From assembly GCF_011075055.1 (NCBI RefSeq), contig NW_025401147.1, positions 62,001 through 126,000 of the forward strand: DNA of 64,000 bases, read 5' to 3'. Shown here in pieces: positions 1-10,674 of this stretch. The notes below the pieces were generated by a model. The model searched no databases and had not been told where the DNA came from. It was given only the letters and a program-made list of their open reading frames with translations. Origin of the DNA: Mangifera indica. Lineage: Eukaryota > Streptophyta > Magnoliopsida > Sapindales > Anacardiaceae. The position numbers and the translations under genes are program-made. The stretch's first letter is position 1. Every line of letters starts with the position of its first letter.

Positions 1-299
1 AAAAGAATAGTCAAAACAGTAGGTGTGCTTTTGGTAAAATTGCTTGATGATCCTTAATATTAGCACTTTTGCTGATTTTTGATTGTACAAATTAAGCTTG
101 CTGATGTCATGTACTGCTCTTGGATGTATGTATAACTCATTCACGAAAATTAATTCCATTTTTTGAAGTCCATCAGCTCATCTTTTTCTCTTTCTTTGTT
201 CCTCTGTTTTTTCCTCTGTTTTCCATACGTTTTCTGGATCTGAAAATTTCCAGATTTCTTTCAGTTTTATGAAACTCTTGTTTAATTCCTACTACAACA
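1..299 (+). repeat. 5' LTR of copia element 1 (partial)
   Basis: Matches 4408-4694 with about 1% substitutions and one extra 12-bp pyrimidine-rich stretch near 195-215. The Met-tRNA primer-binding site follows almost directly. Confidence 0.93.
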
Positions 300-419
300 T
301 CATGGTATCAGAGCATGTTTAGTGATCTTAAGGGGCTGTATTAGAAGAAGCAGAAGAAGAAGAAGAAGAAAAAAAAAAAAAAAAACCTTCACCTCATAAC
401 TCCTTCATCTAAGCTCACA

Positions 420-3400
420 ATGGCCTCATCCTCTTCTAATCTTTCACCACCTCTCTATAATGGTGACTGTTATCATATTTGGGCTGTAAAAATGAAAGCT
501 TTTCTAAAAGGAGTAGGTATTTGGTAGTACGTTGAAGAAGAGAAGCTGCCTCCTCAACTGGGACCCAATCCCACTTTAAATCAGCTCAGGATGCATGAAG
601 AAGAGATGACTAAGGCTCCCAGAGCTCTTTCCACAATACACCAAGCAGTCACAGATATTATTTTTACAAAAATAGTTGATTGTGATACTGCTAAACAAGC
701 TTGGGACAGACTCAGAAAAGACTCTCTTGGAAATGAGAGATCAAGGCAAATGCATGTCTTAAATCTCAGGAGAGAATTTGAGACTTTGAAAATGAGGGAA
801 ACTGAAACCATAAAGGAGTATGCTGATAGAGTGATGAAGGTAGTCAACCAAATAAGATTGATTGGAGAGACACTTACTGATCAAAGAGTTGTGGAAAAGA
901 TTTTAGTGAGTATTCCAGAGAGGTATGAATAAAAAATTTCCTCTCTTGAAGACTCTAAAAATCTCTCTGAACTTACTTTAACAGAAGTGGTAAATGCCTT
1001 TAAAGCTCTAGACCAAAAAAGAGCTTTAAGACAAGAAGAATCAACAGAAGGGGCTTTTAATGTAAAGCACCAGGAGAAAACTCTGGGCAGTGGCTTGGGT
1101 AGAAAGCAAGGCCTGGAGAAAAAGGAGGAAAAAAGGGAGAAAGGAAAGCAGTGGGAAAAGAAAACAAAGTTTGCTCCTTGTCCTTACTGCAAGAAAAAAA
1201 ATCATACTCCAAATTTTTGTTGGTTTAGGCCTAATGCAAAATGTAAGGTCTGCAATCAACAGGGTCATGTGGAAAAAGTTTGCAAGAGCAAAAGAGATCA
1301 ACAAGGACAACAAGTCAGAGTAACAGAGAAGCTTGAGGAATCAAGTGAAAATTTGTTTGTTGCCTCTTATTGTGCAAAAAGCAACAAAAAGGGTGAATGG
1401 CTAATTGACAGTGGGTGCACTAATCATATGACTTTTGATATTGATGTCTTCAAGGAGTTAAACAAATCTTACTCTTCAAAAGTAAGGATTGGAAATGGTG
1501 AGCTGGTCAATGTTCAAGGCAAAGGTACTGCTGTTATTGAAACTTCACAAGGTACAAAACTTATTCAAGATGTTCTTTATGTACCTGATATAAGCCATAA
1601 TCTGTTAAGTGTAGGACAAATGCTAGAGAAAGGATATTCTCTTCATTTTTTAGATCATGCCTGCACTATAAATGATTCTATGGGAAATAAAGTAATGGCA
1701 GTAAACATGATAGATAAAAACTTTGTCATAAACTGGAATCAAACCAGTTTAAATGCCTTTCACCATCTAGAAAGTGATTCAACATTATGGCATAAGAGGT
1801 TTGGTCATTTTAGCTATTCTACCTTGAAAAATATGCAAAATAGTGATCTTGTGTTGAACTTGCCTCCTATTGAAATTCCAGAACATGTATGTGATGTATG
1901 TCATCTTGGGAAGCAAACAAAATTACCTTTTTCAAAAGGCAAATGGAGGGCCAGTGAGAAACTTCAATTGATTCATACTGATTTGTGTGGACCAATGAGT
2001 GTGCAGTCATTGAATGGCAGCCTATACTTTATGCTTTTCATAGATGACTTCTCTAGATACTGTTGGATTTATTTTCTGAAACAGAAATCAAAAGCCTTAG
2101 AAGTATTCAAAGAATTTAAAGCTGCTGTTGAAAAACAAACAGGAAACAAAATTAAATTGCTGAGATCAGACAATGGTGGTGAGTTCACTTCAAATGCATT
2201 TGCTTTATTTTGTAAACAAGAAGGGATTATGCATCAATTGACCACTCCTTACACTCCACAGCAAAATGGTGTGAGTGAGAGGAAGAATAGGTCAGTGATG
2301 GACATGTCAAGATGTCTAATGATTGAAAAAGGGTTACCAAAAACCTTTTGGGCTGAAGCAGCAAATACATCAGTTTACTTGCTGAACATGTTGCCCACTA
2401 AAGCCTTGAATAATGTAACTCCCTTTGAAGTTTGGCATGGTTTTAAACCATCAATTGATCATCTCAGAATATTTGGCATTGTATGTTATGCTCTTGTGCC
2501 AAGTGAGAAAAGGAGCAAGTTAGATAACAGATCAGAACAAGGGATTCTTGTATGCTACAGTTTAGTTTCAAAAGGGTATAGGATCTATAATCCTAAGACT
2601 CAAAAGCTGCAAGTTAATAGAAATGTTAAAATTGATGAGCTAGCTGCATGGAATTGGGAAAAAAATGAAGTTGTTTTAACTGATTCCACTCAGACTACTT
2701 CAACCAGCTCTCAATTTGAAAATGAGCATGATGATGATGGTGATGAGGAAGATGTATCAATTAGAGGAACTAGATCCCTTGCAGATATTTACAGCAGGTG
2801 CAATGTAGCCTTACTTGAGCCTTATTCTTATGAGGAAGCTGTAAAGAAATTTGAGTGGAGAAAAGCCATGCAAGAAGAAATCAACATGATTGAAAAGAAT
2901 AAAACATGGCAGCTTGTGAAGAGACTTGAAAATCAAAAGGTCTTAGGTGTCAAATGGGTTTATAGAATTAAATCTAATCCTGATGGCACAATCAACAAGC
3001 ACAAAGCAAGGTTGGTTGTAAAGGGATACCTACAACAATATGGAGTTGACTTCACCAATACCTTTGCACCAGTTGCAAGGTATGAAACAGTTAGAATGTT
3101 GTTGGCATTGGCTGCAAAACTGAATTGGAAAGTTTACCATCTGGATGTGAAATCTGCATTCCTTAATGGAGTGTTGAATGAGGAAATTTTTATTGAGCAA
3201 CCAGAAGGTTTTAAAGCTTCAAGCAAGGAAGATAAGGTGTATAAATTGTACAAGGCTCTTTATGGCTTAAAACAGGCTCCTAGAGCCTGGTATAGTCGAA
3301 TTCATGCATATTTGCTGCAGCAGGGATTTAAATGCAGTGAAAATGAGGCAACTTTGTATGTAAAGATGATTGGAAAGGAAGTAAAGCTTATAGTCTCTCT

Positions 3401-4376
3401 TTATGTTGATGACCTTTTGATTACAGGAGGAGACTTGAACTTTATTGTTGAATTTAAGGCTTGTATGAAATCTGAATTTGATATGTCAGATTTAGGAGAA
3501 ATGAAGTACTTCCTTGGACATGAGATTGAGCAAAATGATCATGGCATTTTCTTATCACAAAAGAAGTATACTCTGGAGCTGCTACAAAAGTTTAATTTAG
3601 ACAACTGCAAATCAGTGTTTACACCTCTTGTTGTGAATGAAAAATTGGCCAACAATGATGGAGAAGACAAGGTTGATGCTTCTGTCTATAGAAGCTTGGT
3701 TGGAAGCTTGCTCTATTTGTCTTCAACAAGACCTGATATTATGTTTGCTGCTTCCATGTTATCAAGATTCATGTTTTCTCCTAACATATCACATTTTCGT
3801 GCAGCCAAAAGAGTTCTAAGATACATAAAAGGGAGTGCAAATTGTGGTCTATGGTACTTGAAAAACCAAAGTGGAAGTTTGGTTGCATACTCAGACAGTG
3901 ACTGGGCAGGAAGTGTTGAAGACTCAAAAAGCACTTCAGGCTATTGTTTTTCCTTTGGAAATGCTGCTGTTTTCTCATGGAATTCCAAGAAGCAAGATGT
4001 AGTTGCACAATCCTCAGCTGAAGCTGAATATATAGCTGCTGCAAATGCTACAAATCATGCTATATGGCTCAAGAAAATTCTAGCAGACATGGGACAATCA
4101 CAGGGTGAAAGTGTTCCACTGTTTGTGGATAATAAATCTGCCATTGCTATAGCACAGAATCCAGTCCAACACAATAGAACAAAGCACATGAATGTTAAGT
4201 TTCATGCATTGAGAGAAGCTGAAAAGAATGGAGAAATTAGTCTTCATCATTGCAGCTCAAAAAACCAATTAGCAGACATCTTCACCAAGGCACTCTCAAG
4301 ACCTCAATTTGAATTCCTTAAAGCTAAACTGGGTGTTGTGGACAAAGACCTCAAAGGAGGAGTGTTAGAGAATTGA
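420..4376 (+). pseudogene. copia element 1 gag-pol polyprotein, two in-frame stops
   Basis: One open frame from the ATG at 420 to the TGA at 4374-4376, broken only by TAG at 525-527 and TAA at 930-932, both in gag. Domains in order: gag (420-1230); a CX2CX4HX4C zinc knuckle at about 1242-1283; aspartic protease with DSG at about 1400; an HHCC integrase head near 1785-1915; integrase core with DNGGEF near 2170; RT with YVDD at 3402-3413; RNase H with a SDSDWAG motif near 3890. The TAG fits loss of a glutamine codon, since the related element at 44481 has Gln there. Protease to RNase H is a continuous frame of 1129 codons. The gag stops mean it probably cannot move without help. Confidence 0.92.
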
Positions 4377-4694
4377 GGCTCTTTGTGTCATTTTACATAA
4401 TATTTACAAAAGAATAGTCAAAACAGTAGGTGTGCTTTTGGTAAAATTGCTTGATGATCCTTAATATTAGGACTTTTGCTGATTTTTGATTGTACAAATT
4501 AAGCTTGCTGATGTCATGTACTGCTCTTGGATGTATGTATAACTCATTCACGAAAATTAATTCCATTTTTTGAAGTCCATCAGCTCATCTTTTTCTCTTT
4601 CTTTCTTCCTCTGTTTTCCATACGTTTTCTGGATCTGAAAATTTCCAGATTTCTTTGAGTTTTATGAAACTCTTGTTTAATTCCTACTACAACA
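4363..4694 (+). repeat. 3' LTR of copia element 1
   Basis: Starts TGTTAG right after a purine tract (AAAGGAGGAG) and ends AACA, giving a 4-bp inverted terminus. It abuts the AAA-ATPase coding sequence at 4695. Confidence 0.92.
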
Positions 4695-5503
4695 TCATAG
4701 ACATCATAGTTTAAAAAATTAGCGATCGCAGAAATCATGGTGGATTTGCCAGTTCCTGGAGAACCATAAAGAAGATACCCTCTCTTCCAAGGCTTCCCAA
4801 TTTTTGTGTAGTACTCTTTCCCCTCACTGTACTTCTTGAGGTCATTCTTGATCTCTTCCTTCTTCTTTCTCTCCATTGCCAATGAATCAAATGTTGCAGG
4901 ATGCTCAAAAGGTACATGACTCCACTTTGATTGTCTCCAGCCATACCAATTCTTGCTAGGATTATTACTGAAAAGCTTTCGAATGCGGTTCCTCACTGCA
5001 ACATCCTTTCCACCAGCAAGTACATGCTTAACATAAGTACCTGTGATGAGTTCTTGATGACGTTTATGGAATATGAGCTTGAAATATCTCTTATCGTCGT
5101 CGCTTCCGTACCAAGAAATTGATTGTGTTTTGGAAGGGGCCTTATGACGCAATTCCCACCAGACTTTGACCCCTTTAAACATATCTGTTACCTCTTCTCT
5201 TTCCTCCATGCTGAGAATTAAAGACTTGCTATCTTGCACAACATCAGCCTTAAATCTTTTTGCACACAAAGTGGCTCTGGTACTGAGATAGTTTCTTATG
5301 TCAGTGAAGGCTTCATTACGCTTGAGATATTTACCAGAGTATTCATGAAATGTAATTTCAATGTAAGGATTAAAAAAGCGAATCAATTTGTGGATAAATC
5401 TTTCAACATAGAGCCAAATTTCATAAGGGAAGTAGGTTCTAAACATAGCTGTTGCAGCTACAACTGAGGTTAGAGTAACCCAGAACTCCCCCATGGTTAC
5501 CAT
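4695..5503 (-). pseudogene. AAA-ATPase gene 1, 5' half, split by copia element 1
   Basis: First 270 or so codons of a BCS1-like AAA-ATPase (the ASD/HSR4 type of plants), reading from the ATG at 5503. It contains the N-terminal hydrophobic segment (residues 5-25), the AAA_assoc region and Walker A. The element joins about 15 residues after Walker A, so Walker B, sensor 1 and the arginine fingers are missing; they should lie left of the window. Walker A reads GSPGTGKST instead of GPPGTGKST. About five substitutions separate it from the same part of gene 3 (37339-38886), so it is closer to gene 3 than to gene 2. The open frame runs on into the LTR to 4580, but that tail is not native. Confidence 0.93.
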
Positions 5504-5544
5504 TTTGCTCTATTTTCTCTGTTTCAGAACTTGCATGTCTACTG

Positions 5545-5552
5545 TTATATAG
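5545..5552 (-). promoter_or_regulatory. TATA box of AAA gene 1
   Basis: Reads CTATATAA on the minus strand, 42 bases upstream of the ATG. The same block precedes AAA genes 2 and 3. Confidence 0.55.
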
Positions 5553-5710
5553 AGCCCTGTTACTTTTTTTCCACCGACCATGAAAATCTACGGTTGGCCA
5601 CGCGTGACAGAAAGTTGACTAGGAACCTGTTGCTGTTAAATATCTAGCAGAAAATAGGATCAGATCAAGGGCACATGTGTAACACCCCAAAACTACATAA
5701 ACATACAACA

Positions 5711-6015
5711 TGTTATGCATGGTGGATTTTCCACCACATGTTTTTGAATTTAGCCAAATGGTAATGTAAAGGCATTAAATACCTTGGAAACTTGGCTTGG
5801 AAGAAAGCCATTTTTGTTGACTGGAGGGGTGACAAATTCCCTATCAATACCCCCCTCCTCTCCTCATGAATATACACACTTTTGCATCCACGATTTGCTT
5901 CTTGTCTCTTCACTCTTGCCTCTTTCTTCTTCTTTCGTAGCTTTGGCTTAATAAGATTATAATTCTCCTTTTGCAATTCACTCATTTTGCCATTTATTTC
6001 ATCATATTTATAACA
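5711..6015. mobile_element. solo LTR, 305 bp, with 5-bp target duplication
   Basis: Starts TGTTAT and ends ATAACA, flanked on both sides by CAACA (5706-5710 and 6016-6020). The related flank at 22801-22840 has an uninterrupted single CAACA, which is the empty site. A second copy sits at the same place upstream of AAA gene 3 (39091-39396). No internal retrotransposon sequence remains, so this is an LTR left after recombination. An open frame crossing it (5713-6021, minus) is incidental. Confidence 0.85.
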
Positions 6016-6352
6016 CAACATAATTTATAAATTTCTTAACCAAATAAAGTCTTAATACATAGTTTTTTTTCTTAAACCTCAAAACATTATAACAAAATAA
6101 TTATTCTCAATAGAAAACATACACTCAAATAGATACAATTTTTTTTTTCAATCTCCTTAATTAACCACTTTTTACTCATTTCTCAATTGTTAAACAGTCA
6201 CTTACACTCCATGTCAAAATTTACTTTACAAAAAGTTGGATAACGAGAACATAAGTTGTCAACTCGATAAGCAAAAACTAAATGAAAATATGCATGCAAA
6301 TACTGACAAAAAAGGTCAAATGAAATAAGATATTTAAACATATAAAACAATA

Positions 6353-7252
6353 GGCCAAACGACTATTTCCCACCCAAGGTTTGATGTTTTCTCAAGTTTC
6401 CACCTTTTAACTATGGAAACACCAAACACTTACCCATGGCCGGTTAGATTTAACAAAACCCTAACGGTGGTAAGGGTAAAATTATCATTTTTGCTATAAT
6501 ATTAAAAATAAACTAAAATAGAATCTAATTTTACCCCCCTAAACTTTAAAAACTAAAATTTTCCCCCAGCCTAAGTTTTAAAAAATGGCAGTTTCGCCCT
6601 AGAGTTTGATTTTAAAATCTCTGACGACCGTTCTGGCTCCATTGCAGACGGCCACTCCCTCCTGAAGCAGTCTCTCCTTCTAAAAAATGTTTTCCACTCA
6701 TTTGGAGGCTCAATCGGCTTCGTCTTCGCCTTGGGAGACGAAGAACTTCGTCGGGGAAGACGAAGTTCTTCGTCTCCCCAGACGAAGATGAAGTCGTCGT
6801 CTTCCCAGAGGTCTTCTTTTGGGAAGACGATCATCTTCCCAGACGAGGACGACGGCTTCGTCTTAGTCTGGGGAGACGAAGAACTTCATCTTCCCCGACG
6901 AAGTTCTTCGTCTCCCAAGGTGTCTCCGACGCTGATTGAGCCTCCAAATGGGAGAAAATCATTCGTCAGCAGGAGAGGTTGCTTTGGGAGGGAGAGGTCG
7001 TCGGCAATGGAGCTGGAACGATCGCCGGAGATTTCAAAACCAAACCCTAGGGTGAAACTGCCATTTTTTAAAACTTAGGCTAAGGGAAAATTTTAATTTT
7101 TAAAGTTTAGGGGGGCAAAAAGAGATAAAATTTTCAGGCGTTAGGGTTTTGTTAAATCTAACCGGCCATGGGTGGGTATTTGGTGTTTCCATAATTAAAG
7201 AGGAGACTTTTGAGAAAACATCAAACCTTGGGTGGGAAATAGTCGTTTGGCC
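6353..7252. mobile_element. 900-bp fold-back element, Mutator-like, with 9-bp target duplication
   Basis: Flanked by a perfect 9-bp direct repeat AAAACAATA (6344-6352 and 7253-7261). The paralogous site at about 39724-39732 has one copy and no insert. Ends are GGCCAAACGACTATTTCCC and its complement. The inverted match is strong for about 118 bp and continues, weaker, to the centre near 6800, so the element is close to a full-length palindrome. No transposase is present. The 9-bp duplication and long inverted repeats fit non-autonomous Mutator-like elements; the assignment is inferred. Confidence 0.85.
6733..6778. repeat. perfect 20-bp inverted repeat with 6-base loop
   Basis: Arms at 6733-6752 and 6759-6778 are exact complements around GGGGAA. 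A related, slightly imperfect hairpin is at about 6870-6916. Confidence 0.85.
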
Positions 7253-7470
7253 AAAACAATATATAAATTCCAAAATATATCTAAACTTTTCATGTATCAA
7301 TCTCAAGTCAAAAATATCATATATAAATCTTGAATAAAAAAAATTATATATCAATCTTAAGTAAAGAAACAACATATAAAAATCTCAAGTCAAAAATATT
7401 TTTTAGACTCATGTCACGTAGTGTTACTTGTACTCCTGGTGACCTAGTCAAAATATTTTTCTCCATTGAT

Positions 7471-7855
7471 GTCTTTGTCGATGGAGACAAAGTTCTTCAT
7501 CTCCATTGATGTTCTCTACCGAGGAAGGGGATTGCAAGGCTAAAAGTGGAGACCACCGTTGACAGAGACTAGAGAGGGGAGAAAACCCTAAGGATTTGGG
7601 GGGGGGGGGGGGGGGGGGGATTTAACCTTTTAAAGTTGAGGTTAGGAAGTGAAATGTGAGTTTTTAATATCTAGGGGGGAAATGAAATAAATTATATATT
7701 TTTTATTATTATTAGTAAAATGATGATTTTACTTTTAACCTTAACAGAAAATTCTAATAGAAGTTGGTTTATGAGTAAGTGTTTAAGTTTTTGAAGAGAC
7801 GTGGGTATGCTTTTGAGATTGAGCTAAAACTTGGGTGGGCAATGGTCCATTAGCC
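7471..7855. mobile_element. right half of a fold-back element, truncated at a duplication junction
   Basis: Matches 30861-31247 of the complete element at 30360-31247. It begins just right of that element's centre of symmetry, so only one arm is present. It holds a 22-base G run at 7598-7619. Confidence 0.75.
7598..7619. repeat. poly-G tract, 22 bases
   Basis: Uninterrupted run of 22 G. The paralogous tract at 30997-31011 has 15. Confidence 0.95.
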
Positions 7856-10494
7856 TAATTTTTTTTCTAAAACTTAAAATATTCAAATAAAGAATTATTT
7901 CTGACTCCTTATGCTCTTCTACTGTCTCAACATAATGAAAATTTTGAAAGGTTCAAAAGCTTCTTTTACGATTTCAATGTGAAGTATGAGACTTGCATCT
8001 CGTATTACAAAATATGAGTTTTTGATATGAGATTTATTTGATTTTAGAGTATACCATCTCAATAGCTAGCTTTAAGATATTGTTCTCCAAAGGATGCGTC
8101 ATTTGGTATCAAATCCAAAGTTTCATATAAACCCAAGTCAAAAGACATTTGAGATCGTATGGGAGCCACTTTGACATTTTAACCCCTTTTAAACGAACTT
8201 TCTCAATTTATTTTTGGCCCTCTGGAATAAATTTATCAGCTCCTCGCCCTGGGTTTGAGGAATTCTTAACATGTGTTTCGATTAAGGAATCAATCTATGT
8301 GATTAAATAAAATATATAAAATTGAAGGAATCCATGTCTACACAACATAAAACATACTTAATAGTACATCTCTCGTCTTGAAAGATTAAATCTGTATAGA
8401 TGACAAATTTCAGAACATTGAAGACTGTTCAACAGTTTGGTTGGATCAATCTTAACATGAGTTGTAGCCTGGTCTGTCTTATCAGCAGAGAAGCCACACC
8501 AGAATATATATATATGTTTGACACTCCTCAATCCTCATACTTACCAGGAATGTCAATTAGGGTTGTAATCTATCTATATTATTCAAACTCAAATCCGAGG
8601 TCAGATCAAACAAGTAAAGTTTAAAGGATTGCAAGGGTTAATTTGTGTGATAAAAGTAGGGCTCCAAGCAACAAAGAGGATATCAGTTTGAAACATATTA
8701 GCAGTGATTTATTTGATACAATGATTGTGAAACTGGTCATTCAATATAAGTTTTTACCTCTTTGGTGTGGTTAGATTCTCCAACTTATATAAGGGTTCCT
8801 CCTTAAAAAAAAAAAAATAATAATAAAATAAATAAATATTGGTTAGAAGGAACCGCAAAGACTAGATTCATTGCCATTCAATTTCCCTAGTTTCTTCTGT
8901 GTTGTTGCCTCATTCATCCTGTCATTTACCGAAGAAAATATATTCGGCCTGAGCCTGCCATCTTTGAATCTGCTTCAATTTTATGCACTTGCTGTAATCT
9001 TTATATTCCTTAACCAAAGAAATTAAAGTTGTTCATCTTTGTAAGAGATAATGACTTTCATTCATTGAGGTATATGGTGAAAAATGGCTTTAATTCAAGC
9101 AAAAATCTGTAAAGAAATTTTAAAAAATATGAATTTATTCCTTATTCTGCTTATATAGCGAAGTTGAGAGTGTATTTAGCTTTATGAAATTCATAACTTC
9201 ACCATTGGATGCAAGATTGACAGTGAGCAATAGGGGTAGATTCGAGTTGAACCGACCCTAAACAAGAATCTATTCAAACTCAGCCTAAATTTTGAATGAC
9301 CAGTTAGAGATTGAGCTTGGTTCGCTCGATTGACAATGACTTTGCTGGAGAAGTCATCAGAAAAGTTGTTGGAAAACTACTTCATGATCGTCCATGCTTA
9401 GAACAAGTGACTGATTATTATTATTCTCAATTGATGTGCTGAAGTGAATCAACAATGAGCTGGAAGCTGAGTTAGAAGTCAAACTGTGATACCCTAAATT
9501 CAAAACTCATTCGAATTGGAATGCTACTAATTTTCATGACTTTATGCTAAATAAGAGTAATTCTACATCATGACAGTTTTTAAATTCTTTTCAATAATAG
9601 TTCCAAAGATAATTGAACATATTCAAAGTCTTATGCAAGTGTTAACACTAAGCAGTATCTATTTCTAGAGATTTTTTTTTTTTTTTTGTATAAACAAGAA
9701 AAAGGTATATGTAGATGAAAACTATTAGTGACTTGAGGTTATTTGTATCCTTTAATATAATCCAAGTTAGCACAACTATTTTGTTAGTTGATATTTTATT
9801 TAAAATGGATGATGATCTATATTTTATTGTGCTTTTGTTGATATAAGTACAACCAGCCTAACTCTTGACATGTGAATTTGTACTTTGATATATATAAATG
9901 ACCTTGAATGGGAATGAAAGATTTTCTTTATTCATCCAAATTCATTAGCTTAAGTATTAGGGATGTCTAATGTCTAGATCAACTTAAACATTAGTCATCC
10001 GAGATAACACCACTTATGGTTTAGGGCATGAGCATGTCATAATAAGTTGTATGGGCATTTGGGATATTGGAAAACATTTGAGAGTAACCACGTTATAAGT
10101 TATAATGGAACACTATAGTTGAGATATTGTGTGTCCTTGTTGTGGTTTTGTAGGTAGACGAGGTGAGTAGTACAACATACGGGAGAGTCAACGGTCCAGT
10201 TTAGAATGTTGCATGAGGAGGGCACTTATGTCATTATGTTATTTGAGTTTTATGTATTTGTTTTTGGAGACTATGTTTTTATTTATGCACTATTTTCATT
10301 TGGGAGTTGATATCAAACACTTTGGGTTTGTTGAATAATATTATTAAGATTTTCTTTATGATATGGGATGTGAAGTTATTCAGTTGAATGTTTTACATCT
10401 TTTTGCACACTTACAATATAAGTTTAAATATCATGCTTAATTATTTGCTGTGGTTAAGTAGAATTTTTAGTATGTCTCTTTGGGTCTATATTTC
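7856..10494. other. intergenic DNA of duplicated block
   Basis: AT-rich, no gene recognised. It carries one copy of a recurring motif (TTGGTTGGATCAATCTTAAC, near 8437) found beside most AAA loci here, and a stretch at 8850-9160 repeated in diverged form at 11920-12230. The whole stretch recurs at 31248-33966. Confidence 0.7.
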
Positions 10495-10674
10495 ACTTAG
10501 AGCTATGTTTTTAGAGATGAGTGTTACATAGACGAAAATGACCAATCTTTTGGAATATTTCTCAAAGAACATCCTAAATTCATAAGAAGAATACTGCCGA
10601 AACATAGCCCAAACAAACATTATACTGGCAAGAACAGAACCCACATGAGGAAACAAGTCTTTAGTGGCTTCCAT
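10495..10674 (-). pseudogene. relic of a divergent AAA-ATPase N-terminus
   Basis: From the ATG at 10674 the frame encodes about 60 residues resembling the N-terminal membrane segment and start of the AAA_assoc region of the intact genes: a GSVLAS-like segment, then a FRQ...YE stretch and an aromatic/basic helix. The match then ends and nothing of the P-loop follows. It is more divergent than any other copy here, so it is an old partial gene. The twin at 33967-34131 carries a stop in the same frame. Confidence 0.55.

Larger units (their letters stand above)
1..4694 (+). mobile_element. Ty1/copia retrotransposon 1 (5' end cut by window edge)
   Basis: LTR retrotransposon on the plus strand, inserted antisense into an AAA-ATPase gene. 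Base 1 matches position 4408 in the 3' LTR, so about 45 bp of the 5' LTR lie outside the window. A primer-binding site complementary to initiator tRNA-Met (TGGTATCAGAGC) is at 303-314 and a polypurine tract at 4353-4362. The order gag, protease, integrase, RT, RNase H is the copia order. The LTRs differ by three substitutions and one 12-bp indel over the visible 299 bp, so the insertion is fairly recent. The target-site duplication cannot be checked because the left flank is missing. The LTR end is ambiguous between ...AACA (4694) and ...ATCA (4697), because the next bases match the host gene. Confidence 0.95.
4695..7455. repeat. duplicated block shared with 38078-39925
   Basis: AAA gene 1 and its upstream DNA match AAA gene 3 and its upstream DNA with only scattered differences. 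The main difference is the 900-bp fold-back insertion at 6353-7252, which only this copy has. Similarity stops at 7455, where the sequence switches to the start of the next block. Confidence 0.85.

Noticed and set aside
4580..4694. Extension of the AAA gene 1 frame past codon 270
   Set aside because: These residues come from the copia LTR read antisense, not from the AAA family.
5713..6021. 102-codon minus-strand open frame, also present at 39076-39402
   Set aside because: It lies across a solo LTR with a 5-bp target duplication; its conservation is explained by recent duplication.
6571..7078. Two open frames with similar Ser/Arg/Asp-rich products
   Set aside because: They are the two arms of the fold-back element read on opposite strands.
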